Translations under genes and position numbers: made by a program | Notes under the pieces: generated by a model | What the model was told of the DNA's origin: nothing | Database searches by the model: none | What the model saw: only the letters and a program-made list of their open reading frames with translations | Source: Clostridia bacterium | GTDB lineage: Bacteria > Bacillota > Clostridia > Oscillospirales > CAG-272 | DNA length: 64,000 nt | Direction: 5' to 3' | NCBI GenBank assembly: GCA_017625755.1 | Contig: JAGAKG010000057.1 | Location: 1-64,000 of the forward strand | Shown: piece by piece, positions 7,745 through 16,342 of the stretch | How the letters are laid out: each line of letters begins with the position of its first letter | Position numbering within the stretch: the stretch's first letter is position 1

Positions 7745-8461
7745 TTATTCCTTGCGGGGATCTATGTACTTAACGGCGTCAGCGAATCTACCGTATGTAC
7801 CCTTAGACTTCTCGTAAGCTTCGTTAGGCTCCATGCCCTTCTTGATGAAGTCTGTCATCTTGCCGAGAGATACGAACTCGTATCCGATAACCTGATCGTC
7901 TGCGTCAAGAGCCATTCTCGTGCAGTAGCCCTCTGTCATCTCGAGGTAACGAACGCCCTTTGCCTTTGTTCCGTACATAGTGCCAACCATGGATCTCTCG
8001 CCCTTACCGAGGTCTTCCATACCTGCTCCGATAACGAGACCGCCCTCGGAGAATGCCGACTGCGAACGACCGTAAACGATCTGCAGGAAAAGCTCTCTCA
8101 TAGCGGTGTTGATAGCATCGCAAACAAGGTCTGTGTTGAGCGCCTCGAGAAGTGTCTTACCGGGGAGTATCTCTGCCGCCATAGCTGCCGAGTGTGTCAT
8201 ACCCGAGCATCCGATGGTCTCAACGAGAGCTTCCTCGATGATACCGTTCTTAACATTGAGGGAAAGCTTGCACGCGCCCTGCTGAGGTGCGCACCAGCCC
8301 ACACCGTGTGTGTAAGCCGAGATATCGGTTATCTCTTTTGCCTGTACCCATTTGCCCTCCTCGGGAATGGGAGCGGGACCGTGGTTCGGACCCTTTGCAA
8401 CAGTACACATCTTAGCGACTTCTGCGCTCATTGCGTACTCGCAAGAAAATTCTTTGCTCAT
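7745..8461 (-). CDS. iron-sulfur cluster assembly scaffold protein (NifU/IscU-like)
   Basis: This 238-residue protein has an IscU/NifU N-terminal-like region with cysteines at about 57, 64, 85 (IGCSGMTHSA) and 114, in place of the three scaffold cysteines of IscU, and a long C-terminal extension (about 130-238) that standard IscU lacks. It is therefore a special form, usually seen next to the GGGtGRT protein, and not the housekeeping SufU/IscU. It probably builds or holds an Fe-S cluster for its partner. It follows the SGNH hydrolase gene by 27 bp with an AGGAG site. No cysteine desulfurase gene is nearby. Confidence 0.8.
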   Translation of the reverse strand: MSKEFSCEYAMSAEVAKMCTVAKGPNHGPAPIPEEGKWVQAKEITDISAYTHGVGWCAPQQGACKLSLNVKNGIIEEALVETIGCSGMTHSAAMAAEILPGKTLLEALNTDLVCDAINTAMRELFLQIVYGRSQSAFSEGGLVIGAGMEDLGKGERSMVGTMYGTKAKGVRYLEMTEGYCTRMALDADDQVIGYEFVSLGKMTDFIKKGMEPNEAYEKSKGTYGRFADAVKYIDPRKE

Positions 8462-8488
8462 TTTTTTATCTCCTTTTAGATTAAAAAT

Positions 8489-9121
8489 TTAAAACTTTTC
8501 AATAAGTGGCTTTACTGCCTCGGCATAGTGCTTTCCTATAAACATTCTGCCGTTATCGTTCGGGTGAACTCCGTCGCCCGAATAGTAGAAGGGCTCGGGC
8601 TGTGTCTTAAGCGCCTCTTTAAAATACTCGTCGAGCGGAACATAGACATCTGCATACTCCTCTGCAAGCTCTCTCACGATAGAAAGCACTCTCTCAATAT
8701 CCTCTTTCATTTCCTCAAAAGGGGTTTTATCAAGCAGAAAGGGTGCGAGAATAACTATCTTGGCGTTCGTCTCCTTGCGGATACGCTCGAGAATACAGCG
8801 GTAATTGAGCTTGAACTGCTCGTCGGTCGTAGCTATTTTACCGCCGCCGTAACGGTGCCAGATATCGTTGATACCGATAAGGATAGAAATAATATCGGGT
8901 TGAAAGGCTATCCCGTCTGCATAAAGACGGTCAAAAAGCTGGCTCGTACGATTACCGCTTATACCGAAGTTGATAAATTCAAATTCGGTTTCAGGATACG
9001 CCGCGACAATGCCCTCTGCCGCGTATTTGGGATATCCAAGACCTAAGTCATGATAGTTCCTTTTATCTCTGCCCGCGTCGGTAATGCTATCGCCCTGAAA
9101 AAGTATCTTTATCCTTTTCAT
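8489..9121 (-). CDS. SGNH/GDSL-type esterase
   Basis: This 210-residue hydrolase shows all SGNH blocks: GDSIT (nucleophile Ser12), the block II glycine in NFGISGNRTSQL, block III GIND, and block V DGVHPND with catalytic Asp and His. It has no signal peptide, so it acts in the cytoplasm. Likely substrates are acyl or acetyl esters, for example on sugars. It lies 4 bp after the PduL-type gene and 27 bp before the NifU-like gene, in the same operon. A link to acyl-phosphate or acetate metabolism is possible but not shown by the sequence. Confidence 0.85.
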   Translation of the reverse strand: MKRIKILFQGDSITDAGRDKRNYHDLGLGYPKYAAEGIVAAYPETEFEFINFGISGNRTSQLFDRLYADGIAFQPDIISILIGINDIWHRYGGGKIATTDEQFKLNYRCILERIRKETNAKIVILAPFLLDKTPFEEMKEDIERVLSIVRELAEEYADVYVPLDEYFKEALKTQPEPFYYSGDGVHPNDNGRMFIGKHYAEAVKPLIEKF

Positions 9122-9125
9122 AATC

Positions 9126-9695
9126 TTATTTTACGATTTCTGCGTAAACAGCACCGCCTGCGCATGCCGCGTTGCACTCGTCTGTGTCGATGTGCATAGC
9201 GAGAGCGAAGTTTGCGTTTACTCTTACAACAACATCGCCGAATATAAGTGCTCTGGGTGTGTCAAGCTTTACATTTACTATCTCCTTATCCGAAACACCG
9301 ATAGCCTCTGCGTCTGCAGGAGTCATATGTATGTGTCTCTTTGCCGCGATAACGCCCTCTGTCATCACAACAGAGCCGCAGGGGCCCTCAAGTGTGCAGC
9401 CGGGAGTACCCGCGATGTCGCCCGACTCGCGTACGGGAGCGGCAATTCCTATCGTGCGCGCATCGGTGAGAGAAAGCTCAACCTGATTTGCGGGACGGGT
9501 CGGTCCGAGAACGCTCGCCTTGATAGCGCCCTTGGGGCCTATGACTGTTACCTTTTCCTCGCAAGCGAACTGTCCGGGCTGACTGAGATCCTTCTTGTTT
9601 GTCAGCTCATGTCCCGCGCCAAAAAGGGTCTCAACCGCTTCTTTGGTCAGGTGGACATGTCTTGCAGATGTTTCAACCAAAAACTTGTTAGACAT
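9126..9695 (-). CDS. pduL: PduL-type phosphate propanoyltransferase / phosphotransacetylase
   Basis: This 189-residue PduL-family enzyme interconverts an acyl-CoA and phosphate with an acyl phosphate and CoA. The two zinc-binding HxH motifs are present (HVHLT, His13/15, and HIHMT, His121/123), with the conserved EEKVTVIGPKG and LGPTRPANQVE segments between. There is no N-terminal encapsulation peptide and no microcompartment shell gene nearby, so it is probably the free cytoplasmic form used to make acetyl phosphate for ATP, standing in for Pta. It is the first gene of the operon, with a strong promoter 45 bp upstream. Confidence 0.9.
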   Translation of the reverse strand: MSNKFLVETSARHVHLTKEAVETLFGAGHELTNKKDLSQPGQFACEEKVTVIGPKGAIKASVLGPTRPANQVELSLTDARTIGIAAPVRESGDIAGTPGCTLEGPCGSVVMTEGVIAAKRHIHMTPADAEAIGVSDKEIVNVKLDTPRALIFGDVVVRVNANFALAMHIDTDECNAACAGGAVYAEIVK

Positions 9696-9739
9696 TTTAA
9701 AAACCTCGCATGAATAAATTTATTTTGTTACCACCCTTA

Positions 9740-9768
9740 ATTATATCACACTTTTTTTCGATTGTAAA
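9740..9768 (-). promoter_or_regulatory. promoter of the pduL-SGNH-NifU-GGGtGRT operon
   Basis: On the minus strand TTTACA and TATAAT are separated by 17 bp; the predicted start lies near 9733, about 38 nt before the pduL ATG. Confidence 0.8.
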
Positions 9769-9839
9769 GAATTAATTCACACAATTATGTAAATAATATT
9801 TCAATAAATGACAACGGTTTCAACAACGAAAGGAGTTTT

Positions 9840-10535
9840 ATGGAGAACACTGATAAAAACGATGCTCAAAGCACATCGGGCGGAAGCGAGCAGCTTGACG
9901 ATATCATAAAGAGCGGCTCGGTGGTCGCGAAGAACTCGAAGGAAACTATTCACTGTCTGTCGATAATCGGGCAGATAGAGGGTCATTATCTGCTTCCCGA
10001 CTCTCAGAAGGCGACAAAATACGAGCATATAATCCCCCTGCTTGTGGCAATTGAGGAGAGCGACGAGATAGACGGTCTGCTTATAGTCCTGAACACGATG
10101 GGCGGCGATGTCGAGGCGGGACTTGCCATAGCCGAAATGATAGCTTCTATGACAAAGCCCACCGTCTCGCTCGTGCTTGGCGGCGGTCATTCGATAGGCG
10201 TTCCTCTCGCCACCTCCGCGGACAAGTCCTTCATAGTTCCCTCCGCCACAATGACGGTTCACCCCGTGCGTATAAACGGTCTGGTGATAGGCGTGCCTCA
10301 GACCTTCCGCTATTTCGATGAGATGCAGAAGCGGATAATAAAATTTATCTGCGACCATTCTCGCGCGTCTTCCGAGAAAATAAACGAGCTGATGATGCGC
10401 CCCGACGAAATGGCAACAGATGTCGGCTCGATCATCGACGGCGACGAGGCTGTCAGCTACGGCATAATCGACGCCGTCGGCGGTCTCTCCGACGCCCTTG
10501 CCGCACTTAGAGAGATGATAGGAGAAAAGGGATAG
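9840..10535 (+). CDS. tepA: TepA/ClpP-like serine peptidase
   Basis: This 231-residue protein has a ClpP/crotonase fold of the S14 family and matches the TepA (YmfB) branch: [16 protein letters not shown] with the nucleophile serine, [10 protein letters not shown] with a histidine, and [11 protein letters not shown]. TepA-type proteins are thought to degrade signal peptides or small peptides without an ATPase partner. The N-terminal 25 residues are hydrophilic, so it is cytosolic. The start has an AAAGGAG site. It is divergent from the pduL operon and stands alone between divergent and convergent neighbours. Confidence 0.85.
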   Translation: MENTDKNDAQSTSGGSEQLDDIIKSGSVVAKNSKETIHCLSIIGQIEGHYLLPDSQKATKYEHIIPLLVAIEESDEIDGLLIVLNTMGGDVEAGLAIAEMIASMTKPTVSLVLGGGHSIGVPLATSADKSFIVPSATMTVHPVRINGLVIGVPQTFRYFDEMQKRIIKFICDHSRASSEKINELMMRPDEMATDVGSIIDGDEAVSYGIIDAVGGLSDALAALREMIGEKG

Positions 10536-10620
10536 GGACGGTAACCGCATTATAAATCTGTATCTCGTGATATTTTCTCCGCTCAGAATGACGCGGCGAA
10601 GGCGAACACAATAAAAATCA

Positions 10621-10653
10621 CGACCCGTCGGTAGGCAAATGTCCGACGGGTCG
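10621..10653 (-). terminator. hairpin between tepA and the cysteine synthase gene
   Basis: CGACCCGTCGG and CCGACGGGTCG form a perfect 11-bp stem. On the minus strand it is followed by TGATTTTTATT. On the plus strand there is no T-run, so it mainly suits transcription from the cysteine synthase gene. Confidence 0.6.
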
Positions 10654-10734
10654 TTACATCAGAGAAAAGACATTGAAATTAAGCTGAACTTAAAATCGTA
10701 AGCCAAACCCAGCTTTAAAGTTTTTGAAGTGAGC

Positions 10735-10768
10735 GCGAGGGAAACTTTTTGTAAAAAGTTTCCCTCGC
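10735..10768. repeat. perfect 34-bp inverted repeat
   Basis: GCGAGGGAAACTTTTT and AAAAAGTTTCCCTCGC are separated by GT, giving a 16-bp perfect stem 22 bp past the cysteine synthase stop. It probably aids termination. A hairpin with the same GCGAGGGA ends lies at 52834-52876. Confidence 0.8.
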
Positions 10769-10789
10769 ATAATCCGCATCCAAGCGGAC

Positions 10790-11716
10790 TCACTCAAACA
10801 ACGGAGTTGAGAAATATCGTTCGGCGGTGTCAGGAAGAACGGTAACGACCGTTTTACCCTTACCGAGAATTTTAGCGAGACGAAGCGCGGCGGCGACATT
10901 CGTACCGCTGCTGATACCGCACATAATCCCCTCTTTTGAAGCAAGGTCACGCGAAGCCCGGAGCGCCTCCTCGTCCTTGATTATACAAACATCGTCATAT
11001 ATATTCTGATTAAGTATCGCGGGGATAAGACCGTCGCCGATACCCATCTGAACATGCGTTCCGATAGAGCCGCCCGATAGGATCGCGGCGTTTTCGGGCT
11101 CGACAGCCCAAATCGTCATATCGGGATTTTGCGCCTTGAGGGTCTCTCCGATACCCGTAATCGTACCACCCGTACCTATACCCGAGCAAAAGCCGTGGAT
11201 GGGCTTTCCGACCTGCTCAAGAATCTCGCGTCCCGTGCTTTCGCGCTGTATCGCGGGATTTGCGGGATTTTCAAACTGCTGAGGAACGAAGACATTCGGG
11301 TCCTCAGCCCTCATTCTGAGCGCCATATTAAGGCACTCCTCGATACAAAGACCTATATTGCCGTCGTCGTGAACGAGAATAACCTCAGCGCCGTAATGCT
11401 CAACGAGCTTGCGCCTTTCCTCACTCACCGAGTCGGGCATAATTATCTTGACCTTGTATCCCCTTACTGCTCCCACGAGCGCAAGACCGATACCCTGATT
11501 TCCGCTTGTCGGCTCAACTATCACGGTGTCCTTGCCTATAAGCCCCTTTTCCTCGGCATCGAGTATCATATTGAACGCCGTACGCGTCTTTATCGAGCCG
11601 CCGACATTCAGCCCCTCAAACTTGACGAGTATCTCTGCGTCGTCGGGTCCCGACATATGCTGAAGTCTGATAATGGGGGTATTCCCCATTGCGTCTAAAA
11701 TAGTATTGCAAATCAT
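10790..11716 (-). CDS. cysK: cysteine synthase family PLP enzyme
   Basis: This 308-residue fold-type II PLP enzyme should replace the acetyl group of O-acetylserine with sulfide. Lys43 in NVGGSIKTR forms the Schiff base, GTGGT binds the PLP phosphate and GISSGTN closes the site. Two motifs depart from standard CysK: TSGNQG (residues 70-75) instead of TSGNTG, and GGSIKTR instead of GGSVKDR. A related beta-replacement reaction is therefore possible, and the symbol is tentative. It has its own strong promoter and no sulfur-assimilation neighbours. The ATG at 11716 is 17 nt from the nearest AGGAAAGG, an unusually long gap. Confidence 0.8.
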   Translation of the reverse strand: MICNTILDAMGNTPIIRLQHMSGPDDAEILVKFEGLNVGGSIKTRTAFNMILDAEEKGLIGKDTVIVEPTSGNQGIGLALVGAVRGYKVKIIMPDSVSEERRKLVEHYGAEVILVHDDGNIGLCIEECLNMALRMRAEDPNVFVPQQFENPANPAIQRESTGREILEQVGKPIHGFCSGIGTGGTITGIGETLKAQNPDMTIWAVEPENAAILSGGSIGTHVQMGIGDGLIPAILNQNIYDDVCIIKDEEALRASRDLASKEGIMCGISSGTNVAAALRLAKILGKGKTVVTVLPDTAERYFSTPLFE

Positions 11717-11761
11717 TTTTATATGTTATATACCTTTCCTGAATACTGCGTTGCACTAATG

Positions 11762-11790
11762 ATTATAGCACAATGGCAATATTTTGTCAA
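11762..11790 (-). promoter_or_regulatory. promoter of the cysteine synthase gene
   Basis: On the minus strand a consensus TTGACA and TATAAT are separated by 17 bp. It lies 46 bp upstream of the ATG and begins right after the stop codon of the serine hydrolase gene. Confidence 0.85.
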
Positions 11791-11804
11791 TCCTCGCGCG
11801 CAAA

Positions 11805-12680
11805 TCAGCTATTGTCGTAGCGCGATATAAAATACATAAGCTCGTTCTGCTCGCGAAATCCGTGTCCGTGCCAGGCGACGACTCTGTTCTGCTTCGGGAA
11901 TATCGCGAGCATCTGCCCGAGCATACCGCTCTTGCAATATCCCTCGGCAAAGCCGCTCATACGAAGCTCATAGCCACGCGAGAAAACCGTTCTTACCCAT
12001 TCCTCGGACAGTATCCTCTCTCCACGATAAAGCCCACCGCTTCTGTATACCTCGCCGAGCTTGACCATGTCCTCTGTCGTTATATATAGCCCTGTCGCGC
12101 CCATACAATGCCCACAGGGGCATTTGCTCCACGCGACCTCGCGAAAGCCCAGACGCGAAAAAAGCTCTCTCCAGAGGAATTTATCGAGCGGCTCGCCCGC
12201 GATACGCTCACAAACGCGCGCGAGAAGATAATACGCCCCGTCGGTATAGGAGCGCTCGCCGCCGTGGTCGGAGACAAGCGGATATTCGAGCATATACGCG
12301 AGATAATCCTCGCCAAAGGCGCGCGGGTCGGTGCAGTCTATATCGAGAAATCCGCGCGGCAGACCGAGAGCGTGTCGCATCGCCATATCGACGGTAACGC
12401 TCTCCCACCGCCCGTCCATTCTCTCGCGCGTTCTCTCCAAAATATCCCGCGAAAGGATATCGCAAACGAGCGCGTCGGTCGAGATAAGCCCCCTGTCGCA
12501 AAGCAGACCTATCGCGGTGACGGTAAAGACCTTCGCCACAGAATACGAGTTTTGAGCGGCGTTTGCGGGATTTATGCAGATACTCTCCGCCTCGCCGCCG
12601 TCGCATATCTCGGCAATCGAATAAATATTATAATTTTTCTCCCTTATGAACGCCGCCGCGTCCCTCAGAAAATCGCTCAT
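11805..12680 (-). CDS. serine hydrolase of the beta-lactamase class C / penicillin-binding family
   Basis: This 291-residue cytoplasmic-looking protein of the PF00144 type has the SxxK motif SVAK (Ser47/Lys50) and a C-terminal HGHG in place of the KTG box. The usual YxN is replaced by SYTDGAYY. It has no signal peptide, which argues against a cell-wall or beta-lactam role and for an esterase or peptidase acting on small molecules. I chose the ATG at 12680 because GAAAGGG lies 8 nt upstream; a longer reading from 12731 would overlap glgB. The gene follows glgB by 20 bp and shares its transcript. Confidence 0.8.
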   Translation of the reverse strand: MSDFLRDAAAFIREKNYNIYSIAEICDGGEAESICINPANAAQNSYSVAKVFTVTAIGLLCDRGLISTDALVCDILSRDILERTRERMDGRWESVTVDMAMRHALGLPRGFLDIDCTDPRAFGEDYLAYMLEYPLVSDHGGERSYTDGAYYLLARVCERIAGEPLDKFLWRELFSRLGFREVAWSKCPCGHCMGATGLYITTEDMVKLGEVYRSGGLYRGERILSEEWVRTVFSRGYELRMSGFAEGYCKSGMLGQMLAIFPKQNRVVAWHGHGFREQNELMYFISRYDNS

Positions 12681-12700
12681 AGTACACCCTTTCAGGCCAT

Positions 12701-14686
12701 TTATCTGACCTTTGTCATACAAAATCCGCATCTCGCGGGTAGATATATCGGGAACTTATAGGTTCCGTCGGGCTGCTTTTTCGCACGGTATATATACTCC
12801 TCGGATATTCTGTCCCAGCCGCCGAAACGACCCTCGTCGGTAGAGAGCAGAACTCGGTATTTGCCCGCCGAAGGTACTGTCATCGTATAATCTGTGTAAT
12901 ATCCCGACGGGCTGAAATTAAGCGCGAATATCAATCCGCCGCGTTCGTAGACAAGCACCTGACGGTCGGCGTCGATAAACAGACTTTTCAGCTCCTTATC
13001 ATAGAGCGACTTCGAGCGGCAAAGCCCGACCATAGCCGCGTCAAACGCCTCAAGCTCGCCGTATTTCAGGTTATCGTCGTCGGCAAGATGCCACTGCCGC
13101 TTGCAGTAAAAATAGCTCCAGCCGTTACCCTCTCTCGGAAAATCTATCCACTCGGGGTGACCGAACTCGTTGCCCATAAAGTTGAGATATCCCTCTCCGC
13201 CCGCTGTCATAGTTATCATTCTTATCAGCTTGTGAAGCGCCATTCCGCGCTCTATAACGGGACTCGAGCAGGTCTTTGCCATATCGGTATACATCGCGCT
13301 GTCGCAAAGGCGGAAGATTATCGTCTTGTCGCCCACAAGAGCCTGGTCGTGCGACTCGGAGTATCCGATATATTTCTCGGCAGGACGGCGGCTTGTCAGC
13401 TCGTGCCAGATATGCCACATATTCCAGTCCTCGTCGCGCTGCTTTTTGATAAGCTTTATCCACATATCGGGCTCGCCCATAGCAAGACGGTAGTCAAATC
13501 CGATACCGCCCTCCTCTATCGGCAGACACATTCCGGGCATCGCCGACATATCCTCAGCAACCGTTATCGCCCTCGGGTTGACCTCGCGGATAAGCTCGTT
13601 TGCGAGCTGAAGATAGGTTATCGCCTCGGTGTCGGTGTTCAGCGAGAAATACTTGGAGTAATCGGTAAACGCCTCGCCAAGTCCGTGATTGTGGTATATC
13701 ATTGAGGTAACTCCGTCAAAGCGGAAGCCGTCAAAGTGAAATTCTGTAAGCCAGAATTTGAGGTTTGAAAGCAGGAAGTGGATTACCTCGTTTTTCTCGT
13801 AATTAAAGAGCTTCGTGCCCCACGCAGGATGCTCTCCCCTCTCTCCCTCGTGGAAAAACTGATAGGGCGTTCCGTCGAACTCGCCGATACCCTCGGCGGT
13901 ATTCTTCACGGCGTGGGAGTGTACCACATCGAGAAGCACGGCTATTCCCATAGAGTGCGCCGTGTCGATAAGCGCCTTAAGCTCGTTTGGCGTTCCGTAT
14001 CTCGAGCAGGTCGCAAAGAAATTCGAGACCTGATATCCGAAAGAGCCGTAGTATGGATGCTCCATGATCGCCATTATCTGAATAGCGGTATAGCCCAGCT
14101 TCTTTATTCTCGGAAGCACATTTTCGCAAAACTCCGCGTATGTGCCTATCCCCTCCTTCTCCTGCGCCATTCCGATATGGCACTCGTAGATAAGGAGCTG
14201 CTTCGGGGGCATGAAGCTTCTCTTGTGCCACTTGTATTTTTGCTCGTCGCATATCACGCCGCACCAGGCGTGAGTGACCTCGTCTTGGACGACACGGCGG
14301 ATATAAAGCGGTATGCGCTCGAGAAGCTCGCCGTTATGCCTTATGATAGTCTTTACCCGACAACCGTCGTAAAGCGCGTTCACATCGGGAATAAATATCT
14401 CAAAAACTCCGTTTCCGAGAGGTGTGAGCTTCCACTCCAGCCACTTCCAGTCGACCATATCTCCCGTGAGATAAACCTCCTCCGCGGCGGGCGCCCACTC
14501 GCGGTAATACCAGCCCTTTTTCGTCTTATGAAACCCGAAAAACTCGTGACCGTTCGCAAAGTCCGAAAGACTTCCGTTCTCACCCACAAGCTCACGCCGC
14601 TTGCGCTCGTAATTTTTCATTCTCTGCTCTATATCCTGCTCAAAGGGTAGCAGATAGGGGTCGTACTCAAAAATTTTATAGCTCAT
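12701..14686 (-). CDS. glgB: 1,4-alpha-glucan branching enzyme, eukaryotic type (GH13)
   Basis: This 661-residue enzyme makes alpha-1,6 branches in glycogen. It has an N-terminal CBM48-like region (about 55-135), the GH13 barrel and a C-terminal beta domain. Catalytic residues are visible: nucleophile Asp324 in DGFRFDG, acid Glu378 in VAEDM and Asp447 in YSESHDQ. Long stretches follow the animal/plant enzyme (VLLDVVHSHA, FDGFRFDGVTSMIYH, GGEGYLNFMGNEFGHPEW) and not E. coli GlgB, which puts it in the GH13_8-like branch. No other glycogen gene is nearby. The ATG has a CAGGAGGG site and a good promoter. Confidence 0.93.
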   Translation of the reverse strand: MSYKIFEYDPYLLPFEQDIEQRMKNYERKRRELVGENGSLSDFANGHEFFGFHKTKKGWYYREWAPAAEEVYLTGDMVDWKWLEWKLTPLGNGVFEIFIPDVNALYDGCRVKTIIRHNGELLERIPLYIRRVVQDEVTHAWCGVICDEQKYKWHKRSFMPPKQLLIYECHIGMAQEKEGIGTYAEFCENVLPRIKKLGYTAIQIMAIMEHPYYGSFGYQVSNFFATCSRYGTPNELKALIDTAHSMGIAVLLDVVHSHAVKNTAEGIGEFDGTPYQFFHEGERGEHPAWGTKLFNYEKNEVIHFLLSNLKFWLTEFHFDGFRFDGVTSMIYHNHGLGEAFTDYSKYFSLNTDTEAITYLQLANELIREVNPRAITVAEDMSAMPGMCLPIEEGGIGFDYRLAMGEPDMWIKLIKKQRDEDWNMWHIWHELTSRRPAEKYIGYSESHDQALVGDKTIIFRLCDSAMYTDMAKTCSSPVIERGMALHKLIRMITMTAGGEGYLNFMGNEFGHPEWIDFPREGNGWSYFYCKRQWHLADDDNLKYGELEAFDAAMVGLCRSKSLYDKELKSLFIDADRQVLVYERGGLIFALNFSPSGYYTDYTMTVPSAGKYRVLLSTDEGRFGGWDRISEEYIYRAKKQPDGTYKFPIYLPARCGFCMTKVR

Positions 14687-14740
14687 AATACACCCTCCTG
14701 AAATATCAATATCAAAATTAAAGCGTCATTTTCTGTTTTT

Positions 14741-14769
14741 AGTATAACACATCTTTTTCTTTTTTTCAA
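14741..14769 (-). promoter_or_regulatory. promoter of glgB
   Basis: On the minus strand TTGAAA and TATACT are separated by 17 bp, about 55 bp upstream of the glgB ATG. Confidence 0.75.
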
Positions 14770-14869
14770 TAATCTTATTCGTCTTTGGGGAAATTTAAAG
14801 AAAGTTTCACCCTCCATAACCGTATCGGCAGCGATATTCTCCACCGAAACAGATATGGCGACTATCCTT

Positions 14870-14892
14870 AGCCTTCCCCAGTGGGGAAGGCT
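14870..14892. repeat. short perfect hairpin in the glgB-uraA gap
   Basis: AGCCTTCCCCA and TGGGGAAGGCT flank a single G, an 11-bp perfect inverted repeat. The 300-bp gap holding it has no gene; the rest is the glgB promoter and the uracil permease terminator. Confidence 0.7.
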
Positions 14893-14935
14893 TTCGCTGC
14901 GTCGGGATTATTGGAATATAAAAATCTCTATATAA

Positions 14936-14971
14936 GCAAAAACCGCCCACACTCCGAAACGGAGTGTGGGC
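14936..14971 (-). terminator. terminator of the uracil permease gene
   Basis: On the minus strand GCCCACACTCCG and CGGAGTGTGGGC (loop TTT) are followed by GGTTTTTGC. It lies 15 bp past the permease stop. Confidence 0.85.
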
Positions 14972-14986
14972 AAATCAATTTGAATT

Positions 14987-16342
14987 TTATTCGTCTGCCT
15001 TCTTGGAAAGCATAAGGTTTGTGAGTATACCAAGAATGAGCGCGCAAGCGATAGAGGTGATTTTTATATCATAACCGCATATCTTGAAGGACAGAGCAAG
15101 TCCGCCGATACCGCAGATAAGAATTACCGATACGACGAACAGATTCCTGTTCTGCTCGAGGTCTACCTTCTGTATCATCTTGAGTCCCGATACCGCGATA
15201 AATCCGTACAGAGCGATACAAACACCGCCCATTACGCACGCGGGGATAGAGTTAACGAATGCTACGAAGGGAGCGAAGAAGGAAATGAGTATCGCGCCGA
15301 TAGCAGTCGCCAGAATGGTAACGACAGACGCGTTTCTCGTGATAGCAACGCAGGCTACCGACTCGCCGTATGTCGTGTTGGGGCATCCGCCGAAGAACGC
15401 GCCAGCCATAGAGCCAACGCCGTCGCCGAGAAGCGTGCGGTGAAGTCCGGGATCCTCAAGCAGATCCTTCTCTATGATAGAGGAGATGTTCTTGTGGTCA
15501 GCAACATGCTCAGCAAATACAACGAAAGCAACAGGCGCATAAGCAAAGAAGAGCGTTACCAGATAACTGGGAGTTATCTCTTTTACACCCTTGAAAGCAG
15601 TCATGAAAGTGAAATCGGGAATCTCAATAAATGTGTGGAGACCTACTCCGCCATCAACGAGCGCTTTGAAAAAGTTGAAGTCTATAATCATAAGCGCGCT
15701 GTTGTCGGTAACCTGACCGATAACTGTAAAGATAGCTGCAACGGCATATCCCGCAAGGATACCCATAATAAAGGGAATGAGCTTGACCATCTTCTTTCCG
15801 TAGGTCGAGCAAAGAACGGTAACCGCAAGGGCTACAAGTCCGCAAAGTATGCAGATGAGGGGGTTAGCCGTGCCAATATCGCCCTTCTGAAGGTCGCCGA
15901 TAGCGTTACCCGCAAGAGAGAGACCGATTATTGCGACAGTAGGACCAATAACAACGGGGGGCATAAGCTTGTTGAGCCACTTAACACCCGCAAATTTAAC
16001 TATGAGAGCAATGATAACATAAACCAGTCCCGCCATAACGGCACCGATTATAAGTCCCATATATCCGGCCACCGTTGACATAGCTCCCGCAAACGCCGCT
16101 TGCATAGATGGAATAAACGCAAACGAGGAACCGAGGAACACCGGGCTTCTGAATTTAGTGAAGCAGAGGTAAACGAGTGTTCCAATACCCGCTCCGAACA
16201 GAGCCGCAACGGGGCTCATTCCGTGACCGATGATTAGGGGAACAACGAGGGTTGCCGCCATAATAGCAAGTAGCTGCTGGATAGCGAACACGATAACCTG
16301 ACCAAGCTTCGGTTTGTCTTTGACATCATAAATAAGTTTCAT
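14987..16342 (-). CDS. uraA: NCS2-family uracil permease
   Basis: This 451-residue membrane protein has about 12-14 hydrophobic segments and the NCS2 signature regions: QQLLAIMAATLVVPLI near the N-terminus, FAEHVADHKNISSI with the substrate-site Glu, and GGCPNTTYGES. It should import uracil with protons. I chose the ATG at 16342 (MKLIYDVKD) because a GGAGG lies 8 nt upstream; a longer reading from 16372 starts inside the leader. It is preceded by a promoter and a leader of about 195 nt with several stem-loops, so RNA-level control is likely. Xanthine or another nucleobase remains possible as substrate. Confidence 0.9.
   Translation of the reverse strand: MKLIYDVKDKPKLGQVIVFAIQQLLAIMAATLVVPLIIGHGMSPVAALFGAGIGTLVYLCFTKFRSPVFLGSSFAFIPSMQAAFAGAMSTVAGYMGLIIGAVMAGLVYVIIALIVKFAGVKWLNKLMPPVVIGPTVAIIGLSLAGNAIGDLQKGDIGTANPLICILCGLVALAVTVLCSTYGKKMVKLIPFIMGILAGYAVAAIFTVIGQVTDNSALMIIDFNFFKALVDGGVGLHTFIEIPDFTFMTAFKGVKEITPSYLVTLFFAYAPVAFVVFAEHVADHKNISSIIEKDLLEDPGLHRTLLGDGVGSMAGAFFGGCPNTTYGESVACVAITRNASVVTILATAIGAILISFFAPFVAFVNSIPACVMGGVCIALYGFIAVSGLKMIQKVDLEQNRNLFVVSVILICGIGGLALSFKICGYDIKITSIACALILGILTNLMLSKKADE

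Noticed and set aside
9801..10550. 249-codon minus-strand frame opposite tepA
   Set aside because: tepA has the family motifs and a strong ribosome-binding site; the opposite frame has neither.
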